A stretch of DNA of 64,000 nucleotides. It comes from Oryzias latipes. Its lineage: Eukaryota > Chordata > Actinopteri > Beloniformes > Adrianichthyidae. Below are positions 1 to 10,679 of the stretch, one piece after another. The stretch covers positions 34,543,460-34,607,459 of the forward strand of contig NC_019859.2 of the NCBI RefSeq assembly GCF_002234675.1. Reading direction: 5' to 3'. The translations under genes and the position numbers were made by a program. Under the pieces are notes generated by a model. It did no database searches and was not told the DNA's origin. It saw nothing but the letters and a program-made list of their open reading frames with translations. Position 1 is the first letter of the stretch, and the number at the start of each line of letters is the position of its first letter.

Positions 1-148
1 AGGGGATGTCATAGCTGGGCGGGTGAATGGCTTGGGCTACTGTGCAACAATGATGGGTTCTTGGACTGGATGTGGGGACTCTTCCTTGCACAACTTTGCA
101 CAGTCTTAGACATTCTAGTTTTAATGCGGTGTCCTTTTGACACAGTAG

Positions 149-219
149 GCATTGGTGGTATAGTGGTAGCATAGCTGCCTTCCAAGCAGTTGACCTGGGT
201 TCAATTCCCAGCCAATGCA
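149..219 (+). tRNA. tRNA-Gly (anticodon TCC)
   Basis: The 71 nt fold as a cloverleaf. The 7-bp acceptor stem GCATTGG/CCAATGC is perfect with discriminator A. The anticodon stem GCTGC/GCAGT encloses the loop CTTCCAA, which gives anticodon TCC for glycine GGA codons. The T stem is CTGGG/CCCAG. The body resembles vertebrate tRNA-Gly(TCC), but the D loop is about one base shorter, and the B-box carries an A in place of the usual G (TTCAATTCC). A run of five T at 230-234 can serve as the Pol III terminator. There is no intron. Confidence 0.9.
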
Positions 220-563
220 TTGATTAGTGTTTTTGAGAATTAAACTTCATGCCAAATATTATTGAAATAAAACCTGTAGAATGTCAACCTGTAATGTCTA
301 ATGTTGATCCAAGACATGGAAAACATAGCCCACACACTACTGAAGTGTCGAATTTTCCATCTTCATGTCTATATTGCCAGAGAAATCATTCAATGCTGAG
401 AAATGTTTGCTTCTCTTGGAATCCCTTGTTTAGAATGTGTTCAAATGACAAGGTTGGTTCAAGTCTTAGATAAGTCTCTATTGAAAAGTGGTTTATAATG
501 TGTGTCATTATGTGCATAGGCTAAACTAGGGTTTCAGGTGAGTTCTCCTTTAAACATGGTGGA

Positions 564-635
564 TTCCCTGACCAGGAATTGAACCCGGACCGTGGCGGTG
601 AGAGCGCCAAATCCTAGCCATTAGACCATCAGGGA
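564..635 (-). tRNA. tRNA-Glu (anticodon CTC)
   Basis: The 72 nt on the - strand match vertebrate tRNA-Glu(CTC). The acceptor stem starts TCCCTGA and pairs with TCAGGGA, with discriminator A. The anticodon stem TGGCG/CGCCA encloses CTCTCAC. The T stem CCGGG/CCTGG has one G-T wobble. It faces the upstream tRNA-Gly head-on (convergent). I see no run of four T directly downstream, so termination may be leaky or lie further away. Confidence 0.9.
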
Positions 636-1097
636 AATTCCTGCATGAAGCAAACAACATTTTTAACAGACTACAAGAATTAGCATACGTTGCAAAAGAC
701 TGCAATTTTGATGTGGCCTTGTTGTAGATATTTCTGATTTTTGGAACAGTGCCCATTTATTTTTACTGTAGCAAATTTCTTCAGTTTGTTGTGTTGTCCA
801 TCTTGCTGCCATTGGGATGTTTGTCTTCTTGACTGCAACATGTGTCTACTTTAAAAAGTCAAACAGATGTCCAGATGGATCAGGTAACTCTGCCCCACAC
901 ATGCTGCTAGTACTCCTGGGCTGATAGTTCAAATGCACATTAATTACTGCATAAACATATACATGGGCAAGTAAATGGCTTGTGCCACTGTGCAACAATG
1001 ATGGGCTCTTGGACTAGAGGCGGGAACTCTTCCCTGCAGAAATTTGCACAGGCTGGGAGATTCTACCTTTAATGTGGGGGTAGCATCACTTGTGTGG

Positions 1098-1168
1098 GCA
1101 TTGGTGGTATAGTGGTAGCATAGCTGCTTGCCATGCAGTTGACCTGGGTTCAATTCCCAGCCAATGCA
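1098..1168 (+). tRNA. tRNA-Gly (anticodon GCC)
   Basis: This is the second-unit partner of the tRNA-Gly at 149-219. All 71 positions are identical to that gene except three inside the anticodon loop, which here is TTGCCAT and gives anticodon GCC for GGC/GGU codons. Acceptor, D, anticodon and T stems all pair. A T5 run at about 1179-1183 can terminate Pol III. The body is of the tRNA-Gly(TCC) type, unlike the usual vertebrate tRNA-Gly(GCC) body. Confidence 0.9.
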
Positions 1169-1481
1169 TTGATTGCTGTTTTTGTTATGTTCAGTAACCT
1201 TCTTGTGTCAAAGTATTTCATTAAAACATGTAGAGTGTCAACGTAAAAAGCCCAATGTCGATCTATGACAAGGAAAGCTTAGCTCACACTACTGAAATGC
1301 TGGCGTTTTCGTCTTGTAAGAGAAATCATTCAATGCTGAGAGATGCTTTCATTCATTGGGTTATCTTCTTTAGGATGTGGTCAACACGCAAGGTTGGTCT
1401 CTCTTTGAAAAATGGTTCAGGATGTGTGTCATTGTAGGTTAAACTAGTGTTTCATTCCAGTTTCCTTTTGAACATAGAAGA

Positions 1482-1553
1482 TTCCCTGACCGGGAATTGA
1501 ACCCGGACCGTGGCGGTGAGAGCGCCAAATCCTAGCCATTAGACCATCAGGGA
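1482..1553 (-). tRNA. tRNA-Glu (anticodon CTC), second copy
   Basis: Same gene as the one at 564-635, except that the T stem is a perfect CCGGG/CCCGG. The anticodon loop CTCTCAC gives CTC. About 180 bases on its 5' side (plus coordinates up to about 1742) are almost identical to the flank of the first copy, which indicates recent duplication or conversion of the whole unit. Confidence 0.9.
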
Positions 1554-1742
1554 AATTCCTGCATGAAACAAACAACATTTTTAACAGACTACAAGAATTA
1601 GCATACGTTGCAAAAGACTGCAATTTTGATGTGGCCTTCTTGTAGATATTTCTGATTTTTGGAACAGTGCCCATTTATTTTTACCGTAGCAAATTTCTTC
1701 AGTTTGTTGTGTTGTTCATCTTGCTGCCATTGGGATGTTTGA

Positions 1743-3660
1743 TACCAGCACTTTACAAATTTGCCTTTGCCATCATGTACGTTGTTGTTGGCTTCCCGTC
1801 CGGTCTTCGTAGATTCGGATGGTTTAGGACGTCCAAAAATGAAATGTGCAGTTGGGAAACGAAGAGACTCACAAGAGTTTTCATGAATTTTCCATCCTTT
1901 TGCAAAAGAGGAGAGGTGGAGAAACATGACCCGTTAGGATCTGTGGCTGTCCGCTCTTTCTGTCGTCAAGGCAAAAAAGCTTTTTTATTATTCAGTTAAG
2001 GAAGATGAAAACATACAAAATACGTCATTAGAGTGGTGTACTTTTGTCTAGTCTGCATTGCAGGTGGCGTGGCTCCATAAACACTCCAGTACAGAAAGAA
2101 AACAGACCACAAGTCAGAAACAGGCCTACTGGTGACCTCTGTACATATTATCTGTTACTGAGGACAGGAATCAAGAATATTTCTGCAATACAATATACAT
2201 ACATATATAGAATCCATTAAATGCATAATAACAAGAACATAAAAAATATAATAGAACCCCTGTTCACCTCCACATTCTACACTGGAAAGAAAGAATTCTC
2301 ACAGAAATAGTCACACATTGTGTTGTTTTATATTTTTTCTTTATCACTTTCACATTGAAGTTACACAGAGCTTAGTTTAAGCAGATGTTGTAAGTCCAGT
2401 CCACCACCAGGTGTCGCTGTTCTGTGTGGTTTCAAAGCCCCACATGGTTGTTTCATTTTTCCGGCAGAATTACATGAATCCAGTGAAAGCTTTATGGGCT
2501 TCTACTCCCTAATAACAGATATTCTCAGTTCTTTTTAGTCCTTACCTTTTGTGTCTTTGGTTTGGTTCTGGAGCTGGAGTGGAATCAGACCAACCAAAGA
2601 TGAAGCTGTGAGAGCTTTTTAGTAAAGACTGAGGTGAGGTGGCTGTTTGGTGTTGACATGGGCATGTCTGGCTCGGGTGGAGACACTCCCAATTGCTGAG
2701 ACATTGAACGTGACACCTCCCACTTGAAATCCTGGTTCTTGAACCCAAGGAGGTCAGAAACTGGTTTCAACAATATCTGCAATCAGCTGATGATGAAGAT
2801 GAAGAAAGAGGTGCAGAGGAGAGGGCCGGGACAAGGCATTACTCAGAACATCCCACTGAACGGTCTTCACCTCACAGAATTAGAGACTCATTGAGGCAAA
2901 ACATGGTTGAAAAATGAGAAATTTATAAATGAGATTCATATATTTCAACAGAAAGGAAGTCTGTGGGTGTGTGGTTAGCTTGAGGAGGGGGTGCATGAGG
3001 TGTTTCATGGTGTGCATTTTGTAATAATACTATGAAATTGGGTAGTCACTAATTGATGACAGTTGCATCCTGTCAGGTTCCTCCAGAACAGGGGTTCAAC
3101 TTTTTCCAGTGAGGGCCACATGACGTTTCCATTCTCTGATCAGGGGCCGGGGTCAGTTTGAAATAGAGAAAGTGTGTCGATCGCGGGGTGGCCTATATTG
3201 TAAACTGAAAGCCACACATGACCAAATATTAATAACCCAATTTGATATCAAATAATCCTCTCTGGGTTCTCTACATAAAAAGTCATGAAAAATAGATTTG
3301 ATTTTAGAAAATCAATTATAACCAAATCAATATCTGTGGTTGTTCACAGAAATAAAGCTTCTGTTCTCCATGCACAATCTCAGGTAAATGTTCAACTTCA
3401 GTTGTAGAGCAGAATCTCTTAAATGACTGATGTGAACAGTCTCTTCAGGTTTTTGTGTTCTTCCCTGATAATCCAGTTTCGGAGGTTTCCAGGAGGCTAA
3501 CCTACAGACACCACTGTTTGTTCTCTCTGATCAACTTCCTGCATTCTGGATCAATGTTTGTCTTACGTAACCTTTTTGTCTTTTTCCTGTTTTGAATGGG
3601 GGGGGGGGTCAAGTTCTAAGACTGGGGCAAAGTGAGGTTGCTGTAGCAACATTTTTAGCT
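1743..3660. other. No gene recognised; non-coding with simple repeats
   Basis: No exon with convincing splice sites and no long similarity to other parts of the window was found. Open frames here are short and unlike known proteins. At about 3665-3700 a reversed TTGAA-type tail (attcaaataaactttattgatg) suggests the 3' end of an old LINE or SINE on the - strand. Confidence 0.4.
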
Positions 3661-4067
3661 TGGCTCACATTTCAATTCAAATAAACTTTATTGATGTGAA
3701 AAAACAATTCCATGGATTCTGTGTTCCATACTTCCATGAGTCTCGATCACGTGGCCAGCCTAAAGAAAAAAAAAAAAGGTCCCACTCTGGCATCGTTCAG
3801 GGGGGCCGGGTCAAGGTGGAGGGCGGGTCGGGTCCAGCCCCCGAGTCGTAGTTTGGGGCCCCCTGCTGTAAGATGATGGAGGTGATTCAGTGGTGCTCCC
3901 ACTTTGACTTTTTTTGGGGGGGAGGTCTCAGACCTCTGGGGGAGCTTTCTGCCTTCCTGGTCACGGAAAGACGGACGCGCTGTCACTGACTTCACAACCA
4001 TAAGATGCACTGACATGGTTCAATGGCAGCGGCTCCATCTTCTTATTTCAGTCATGGTTCAGTGCTG

Positions 4068-4146
4068 ATGGCAGCAGAATTCTCTGTTTCTGCTTCTCTG
4101 TGGATTTTGACATTTGTGTGGTTCTGGTTCTGTTCACATGTTGAAG
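4068..4146 (+). CDS. Signal-peptide exon of a probable cell-surface receptor (copy 1)
   Basis: The exon starts ATG GCA GCA GAA TTC and reads MAAEFSVSASLWILT followed by an aromatic-rich hydrophobic stretch ending CSHVE. It is spliced after one base of the next codon at a strong donor, AAG|GTAAGT. A short start, hydrophobic core, small residue near the end and a phase-1 donor are typical of leader exons of immunoglobulin-superfamily and related receptors. An in-frame upstream ATG at 4023 would lengthen the peptide by 15 residues. The same exon, with the same length and phase, occurs on the opposite strand at 10069-10147. No downstream domain exon was found, so this may be a relic of an incomplete duplicate. 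Confidence 0.5.
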
Positions 4147-4510
4147 GTAAGTTCATGAATGTTCTGTTCTTTAATTCTGAAGAAAAGTTTCTGTTTGATG
4201 TTTAGAAAATTCAACCTTTAATGGTTGTGGTTCTTTCGGAAGGCTATTTAATGAACAAACATCTGAATTTTGTTAAAGTTTGTTTTTAAGCAGGAAGTGA
4301 AAACACCACAGCAGAAGATGGAGGAAAAAAATGAACCAAAGTGAGCAGCTGCTAATGGAAAAGCAATACCATCAATACAGGATGTGACACAAAAACTTTA
4401 CCTAAACATTGTTTTCATTTTTATTGTAGTAATACAATTAAAAAATTGTTTTGGACTGTTTCATGTATTTATAATGTCCACATAAAGACAACAGTAATAA
4501 ATAACTAAAT
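4147..4510 (+). repeat. Intron-1 part of a duplicated receptor unit, inverted against 9030-9365
   Basis: Sequence from the splice donor onward (gtaagttcatgaatgttctg, a gaagatggagg stretch, agtgagcagctgc, tacaggatgtgac) is found in reverse orientation at 9030-9365, and its first ~130 bases again at 9930-10068. This shows that the leader exon was copied together with its first intron. Confidence 0.75.
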
Positions 4511-5656
4511 AAATATTTCATTATGTCATGTTTTTCTACAACTGACTGCAAAAACGGTGGATGTAATATCATTAAAAATGTGTCCAAGTTTTGTTTTCAA
4601 TCAAATCAGGAAGTAAAGAATAATGGATGCATAATCAATGCTAATTAATTAATCATTGATATTTTAAGAGGGTTTTTTCAATTTGGGTCTGGTGGTCTCT
4701 GAATGACATTTAGGCTGGAAAACTGTGACTATCTGGCAACACTGGCAGAGATTAAATGATGATTTAAAGCTTTTTTTAAAAAGTGGTCAAATGAAGCAGA
4801 GAGATCTGAGGGGCTGTGAAAAGAGGAAAAAGGCAAAGAGAAAGCAAAACATTTGTTTTTAAAGTTCCAAAAGGGCTGGAAGACAAATGAAATAGGAAGA
4901 ACAAGACACAATAATAATAAAAAAAAAACTGTTCCTTTTGCTATTTTAGTAAAACCTGACAAAGAAAAACAGAAAATCCTCATAATCCTCATTTGTTCCT
5001 TCTTGGAAGTGAGGGATGAACAAATTAGTCCATTTAATAGAACCTAAAAAATGTTATTTTCAAGTAAAAATAATGTAAATGAAATAAAATTCCTTTAACA
5101 TTTAAATGTGATGTTTTTGAGTTTTTGACATTGACGTTGTCTTGAAGTGGACCACTGAGGAAGTTATTCTGCGTTTCCCCTGATAGGTAAGGATGTTTCT
5201 TTTAATTTTTCTCTAATAAAACCACTGCAGAGGGCCCCATGTTACTGTTTGCCTGGGGCCCCCAAACACCTAAATCTGCCGCTGATTGCTTCAGTGAGGT
5301 CACCTGGTCTGTTTGAGCCCCAAAAAGATCCCGTTACTCCAGCAGTTGGCTGAATCGTCCAGCACAGCAATGATCCAAACGCACAGCCCACAGGAGTGAA
5401 AAGCACCAAAGGTTTGCCGTTTGGAGCCGTTCTCAGTCATTTCTATACTGCTGCTGCACTGCAAGGACTTCTGACTTGGACTTTCTAAGGGGGACTTGTG
5501 GACATCTCGGTTATTCCTGCCGTCATTCTGTTGCAGGGAAGTAACTGTTCCACTTCCAGCATTTTCCTCAAAGCACCTGAAGAGATGCTCCGTTTGGTCT
5601 GCAGGTGAAACCCTGTTGATTGTTAAAAATATATATATATTTTATGCACTGGAGCA

Positions 5657-6824
5657 AGGGGGTGTGTATTGGCAAGAGTCTGGCGATACGATACGTATCC
5701 TGATATTTTACCAAAACATGTTTTCTTTCTGTTTTTTTTAAATATGACTTTGAAAAAACTCAACCTGAATTTTAATGTCTTCCACTGTAATAAAATGGTC
5801 AAATTCGGTTTAATGATCATAATGTTAAGCACTGCAATTGTATCTTATATACAAGTTTCGTTTACCAAAGGAAATTCATAGTGCTTTTATTTTGGTAAGT
5901 TAAAATATAGAAAGGGAACAGTCAAAACATTGTCTGATTTAAAAAAAATATATATATATATATTTTTAAGTGTAAGAAAAAACAAAGAATGAATGAGCCT
6001 TAACCAATAAGTTTCTATTGAGGAAATAAAATGCTGTTTATTTTCAGCATTAATGTAGCTTCTCTAGTGCTTTTAAACAGTTCAGGAGACTGAATGGTGC
6101 TTTAAAAATAAAGAGTGGGGGACACAGACTGATTCTTTCCAGAAACAAAGTCTGATGATGAGGCAGATGACAGAACGAAGGAAAGTTGCTTTAATGTGCC
6201 AAAAAATGGCTTTGTTTACATTTTGCAAAGGTGCAGCAGAGCAGAAATGTAACCCTTGTGACACACGGAAGTAAACTGGTAACGCTGATCACCACAACGT
6301 CAACCTTTTTCAGAGCGTTGTACACATCCCTCTGATCCATCAGGTCCCTAAACTAGAATCCATTGCTTTGAGGTTCTGCAGAACTTTAGCCCGCTTTGCT
6401 AACATGTCAGCAGATGCTAAGCGCATTAGCCTATTAGCTGCTGCAGTGCTTCATTGTCTCTTATTTATCTGAGCCGCTAAAAAGCACAGAAATCCACGTT
6501 TTCATATCTTACTGGTTCAGAGTTTCTGTTTGGTATCCATTCCAAGTAAAAACTAAAAAGTTCATGTCTCATAACAACAGAACAAGCTGCCTCTGGCTAC
6601 AGTCTTCATGTTGTCTTGTGCAGAGTTGGGGCTGCTCAAAGGGGCTCCGTGTTCTCTGCTGCCAACTAGCGGTCGGAGGGTGAAGTGGACAACAAGAGTC
6701 AGAAGCTGAAGGACGCTCAGAAATAATTAAATAAATATCGATCTGGCAGCATTTTGAATCGATACAAGTATTGCCAACTGACGTATTGCGATATATTGCA
6801 GAATCGATTTTTTCTTACACCCCT
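5657..6824. mobile_element. Non-autonomous DNA transposon with imperfect terminal inverted repeats
   Basis: The left end (agggggtgtgtattggcaag, then gcgatacgatac) is mirrored at the right end, which on the other strand starts TAGGGGTGTAAG and contains an ATCGATTCTGCAAT and CAATA series like that of the left end. The ~1.17 kb interior has no transposase-like frame. Related fish elements with this 'ggggtgtg' end are common; the superfamily is not assigned. Confidence 0.45.
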
Positions 6825-7469
6825 AACTGGAGCTTTCTCTCTCTTGTTCAAGTTGTTTATCCCTCTCCATGGGGGGTTACCACATGGGTTTGGTTTTTCC
6901 ATCATCCACAGTCGTCTGCATCTGATGTGGTAAGTCAAAGGGAGGCTGAGTCAGATCTAAAGAAGTAAAGCGTATTTAAACTCCTTCAGATATTTGTTCA
7001 TAAATATTTTCATGAAACAGGACCTAAACTGTGCTGAACGATGAATCCTTTACAAAACGACAAAACAGTTCAGCCAGATGACCAAAAGAAAAACATCAAA
7101 TAATTACTTCTCAGCCATATAGTGAATAAATGACATCAAACAGGTGAAACATGAATAAATGTTGGTTTATACTCTGGTTTCAGACTGTGGCTCTGTGTTT
7201 CTATCTGGTGGAGAATCTGTGGAAGTGTCTGTATGGAGTGGAGGAGACGTTTCCTCTGCAGATGAGTGCAGAACTGTGTGAACTGAGGCATGTATGAACC
7301 CAGGAGAATAGAATAAAGTCCAACTCCTCTACATGTTGCGCTTCAGCTTTAGCATCCAACTATCCTCCAACTATTTAAAGTTATAACAGCCGGTCACTTG
7401 AGAATGATCGTTTTATCAACAGAAATGATAGTTTTCAAATATTTCAGGCTAAAATGAAAGGACACCTTA

Positions 7470-8062
7470 TTTTAGCAAACGTTTTTGTTGAAGAAAATCT
7501 TTGACATCTTTAGTGTCTCTGCTAAATAGTAGCTTTTTTTTAGATCCATGAAGTTCACCTCGTGCTTCCTACAAAGCATTCCCAGTGGTAGCAAGTAGAA
7601 AGAAAATAGCAATGGTTCCAGAACCCACTTCTTGGATGAGTGAGGGCCCATTCTAACGCAGAAAAACCTGTCTTTAAAGTAAGGCCACATCCACAATAGG
7701 GCTACCCCAGAAAGCCCTGCCCATTGTTCCTGCCAACCAATCATGATCAACTGTGTCAAGAGCTGCTGATAGATCCAATAACAAAAGAACGATCAGTTCA
7801 CCTGCATCAGGTTTCATCAGGTTCCATCATTAAAAAACATGATAAAAGTATGTCTGTCTCCAGACCTGAATCCTGACTATAAAGGTTCCAGGATCTCATG
7901 TGCATTTAAGAAAGTGACCAACTGCTTGTAGACGGTGTTCTCAAGGACTTCAGCACAGAAAGGTAGGTTGGATGTTGACCTACAGTTTGAAAACGAAGAA
8001 GAACCAAGCCCTTGCTTTTTCAGCAGTGGTCTCTCTACTGCCAGACGAACCTGAGTGGACAC
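7470..8062 (-). mobile_element. Broken L2/CR1-like LINE reverse-transcriptase fragment
   Basis: On the - strand, pieces of an L2-like reverse transcriptase can be read with frameshifts: a FLNAHEILEP segment at the upstream end, and an EPLLFSFYLLPLGMLC segment matching the conserved motif 'GSVLGPLLFSIYLLPLG'. The ORF is interrupted and the catalytic YADD motif is lost. The fragment is closely related to the copy at 13086-14050 in the same orientation. Confidence 0.7.
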
Positions 8063-8399
8063 AAGAAGACTAAATTGACCCGTCAGAGACGGCCCTGAAA
8101 GTTTATTGCGGTCAAGCCAGCCATACTTCGGATTTGCGGTGTCAAATCAGCCGCTTCTGAATTTTTAGTGCTCTCATATTCTCAGCTTTTGTTGCTTTTC
8201 TTTTTTTCTTATTTTGAAAACCAGAAATGGATTTAGGCTAATTTGAAAATCGCAGAACCGAATGACGGAAATCCTCCGGTTTCATCGCAGATCGGGGAAA
8301 CGTTTCTACTCGAACTGAAGAAGAGATTCAAAGACACCAGTATCAGGACATGGCTAAATGATGGATGGACACAAAAGCAGAGGCGGGAAAACACAGCTG

Positions 8400-8700
8400 T
8401 GTTATCAAAACAGAGACGGTAATGTGGACTGACAGTGATGAAGAGGGAGAGGAAGACTCTAAAGTCAATTCTTAAAGCCATCAGATGTTTCACTGCCACA
8501 GATTTGGACACATTGCTGCTGTTGGAAAGGAAAGCAGAGATGTCCCAGGTGTGGAGAGGATCACCGCTATGAATCCTGGGAACAAGTTGAAACCTATGTG
8601 GGGGTCATGGTGCAGCGTATGCAGGCTGTCAGGTCACGAGGAGAGAAGTCCATCAAAAAACCAGAGTATGAAACAGAATGTCATCTGCAGATGTAGTCAC
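8400..8700 (+). mobile_element. Zinc-knuckle (gag-like ORF1) remnant of a retrotransposon
   Basis: A frame reading CFHCHRFGHIAAV and, after shifts, GGHGAAYAGC resembles the CCHC zinc-knuckle series in the first ORF of non-LTR retrotransposons. The knuckle cysteine after 'HIAAV' is replaced by glycine and the frame is broken soon after, so this is a dead fragment. No reverse-transcriptase part follows on the same strand. Confidence 0.5.
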
Positions 8701-9029
8701 AATGGTTGGTAAAGATTCTGACAGACAAACGTATTGTAGAAAAAAAGAATAAAAAGTCCCACGTACAAAGAAACTGTCTGACCAATTTTCCACATTTTAA
8801 TCATTTCATCTCCTCTGAAAAACTACGGTGGCTCAGAGGTGCAAGACACATTTATATTGAAGATCCAACAACAGCAAATCCTGGTACACAATAACAAATC
8901 TTGAAGAACCAAAAACAACCACTGTACAAATGAACAAATCCAGAAACACAACAGCAAAAGCAGAGGAAAAGCTTCTAACAGAAAGAGACATAATATAAAA
9001 CTAATCATGTATGAGATTTTAAAGTTATT

Positions 9030-9365
9030 TATTACAGTTTTTTTAAGTGGGCATTATAAATACACGAAACAGTCCAAAAGCATTGTTTAAAGTGTATTGC
9101 TACAATAAAAATTACATAAATATTTAGCAAAATAAAATTTTGCGTCACATCCTGTATTAATGGTATTCCTTTTCTGTTGCAGCTGCTCACTTTGGTTCAT
9201 TTTTTCTCCATCTTCTGCTGTCGTGCTTTCACTTCAAAATTCAGACGTTATTTTATTAAATAGCCTTTGGAAAGAACCGCGACAATTAAAGGTTAAATTG
9301 TAAATTGTAAATAAAAAACAGAAACTTTTCTTTAGAACTAAAGAACAGAACATTCATGAACTTAC
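9030..9365 (-). repeat. Inverted copy of the receptor-unit intron; leader exon lost
   Basis: Read on the - strand this follows the 4147-4510 sequence through donor, intron start and the agtgagcagctgc block. The splice donor remains as AAA|GTAAGT, with the last exon base changed, but the leader exon upstream of about 9380 is replaced by AT-rich DNA. This copy is therefore a truncated pseudogene of the unit. Confidence 0.65.
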
Positions 9366-10068
9366 TTTCAACATACTCAATGTTTAGAAATTATTTTTAA
9401 AAATTCTTTGTAATAATTTTTTTATTTGTAAGAAGTCCTGCAACAATGCATTTTCATTCAAGTTTGAGCTTTTAAGGCTGACTGTTTCTCTTCTTTAACA
9501 ACAACAAATGATGTATCTATATATATATTATATACATAAATGTATAAATATATTTATATAAATGTATAAATATATTTAAATCTAAAAATATATACAGTTT
9601 ATAAAAGCTACTTAGACACCACTAAAATCAATAGAAATCAATGTCATGTGGGCGTCGTCGACCTCACCAAGATGGCGTCGCGCTCCGCCACCGTCGGCCA
9701 GGCTTCTAAAGCGGGCGTGTCTCCTCTAGTGATAAAACTCATTTGGTGCACCCGGGCCAGACGTGTACGACAACGCCTCCTAATGTGCATCTCGCGATAA
9801 CTAACAAATCTCACAGTTACTGCCTGCGCCCAACGGTCTTTTTGAAGAATGTTTCTCCGGACTCGGTACTCATCCCAAGTCTTTACTGAAAAAGCTCTCA
9901 CACCTGCATCTTTGGTTGGTTTGATTAATGAAACCGTAATCAAATTCAGACATTACTTCATTGACTGGTCTTTAGAAAGAACCGTGACGGCAAAAAAAGG
10001 TTGAAGTTTCTAAACATCGAACAGAAATTTTTCTTCAGAGCTAAATAACAGAATATTCACGAACTTAC

Positions 10069-10147
10069 CTTCAACATTTGAACAGAACCACAAAAAGGTA
10101 AAAATCCACAGAGAAAAACAGGCAGAAACAGAGAATTCTGCTGCCAT
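10069..10147 (-). CDS. Signal-peptide exon of a probable cell-surface receptor (copy 3)
   Basis: On the - strand the exon opens with the same residues, MAAEFSVSA, continues CFSLWIFTFLWFC and ends SNVE, with the donor AAG|GTAAGT after one base of the next codon. It is exactly 79 nt like the + strand copy at 4068-4146: two extra residues in the first half are balanced by two fewer in the second. About 140 bases of intron after the donor match the other copies. Preservation of start, length, hydrophobic core and phase argues that both exons descend from a working gene and were kept for some time. The next exon would lie below 10069, but that region holds the truncated third copy and repeats, so the gene is probably incomplete. 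Confidence 0.5.
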
Positions 10148-10679
10148 CAGGACTGACGGACGGAGCCGCTGTTAACAGCCCTGTTTTGCTGATCTACCGC
10201 TGTGCTGAATGTTTGTCGGAGTCACATGTTCACTGTAGAACACGAATGAATCTCTGCAGGTCTGCACCGAGCCGTCGCTCTAAGAAATGACTCAAGCGGT
10301 TATTGAAGCTGAAAAAAGAGACCTTGCTCCCAGCCTGAAAAGTACCGCCGTGACGATTGGTGGCTGGCCGGTTCGTGAATCGTGATTTGCTCAGACGGGA
10401 CGGAAACAGTGAGAGAGAAAGAGAGGGTGGCGTAACTTTACCGAAGTCTGTTTGGTTTCACTTCTACCAAGGCGGGGCGATTGTCGGGGGTTGGGCGGAT
10501 GGTGTCCACCAATAACTCATTGGTTCTTACTACCGGTACTTTTTTTTCAGGGTCTTTGATTTTATTTTATTATTAAATAAAATTGAGATAAAAATGTCTT
10601 ATCATAATTAACGTAACCAAATAAGATGTTTTTCCACGTGAAAGTAAAATGTGGATAAATTTGAGCTTTTATCAAGTTT

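Larger units (their letters stand above)
18..1742. repeat. Two tandem copies of a ~0.9 kb tRNA-Gly/tRNA-Glu unit
   Basis: Copy 1 runs about 18-822 and copy 2 about 964-1742. Both begin with a related stretch around an 'acaatgatgggctcttggac' type motif, then carry a tRNA-Gly on +, about 340-345 bases of related spacer, and a tRNA-Glu on - followed by a nearly identical tail. The offset between copies is 949 bases at tRNA-Gly and 918 at tRNA-Glu, so small indels have accumulated. Similarity starts at the window edge, so the array may continue to the left. Fish genomes commonly carry tRNA genes in tandem arrays of this kind. Confidence 0.88.

Noticed and set aside
1667-1999. 110-codon frame overlapping the end of tRNA unit 2
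   Set aside because: It starts within the tRNA-array spacer, has no homology and no counterpart in unit 1.
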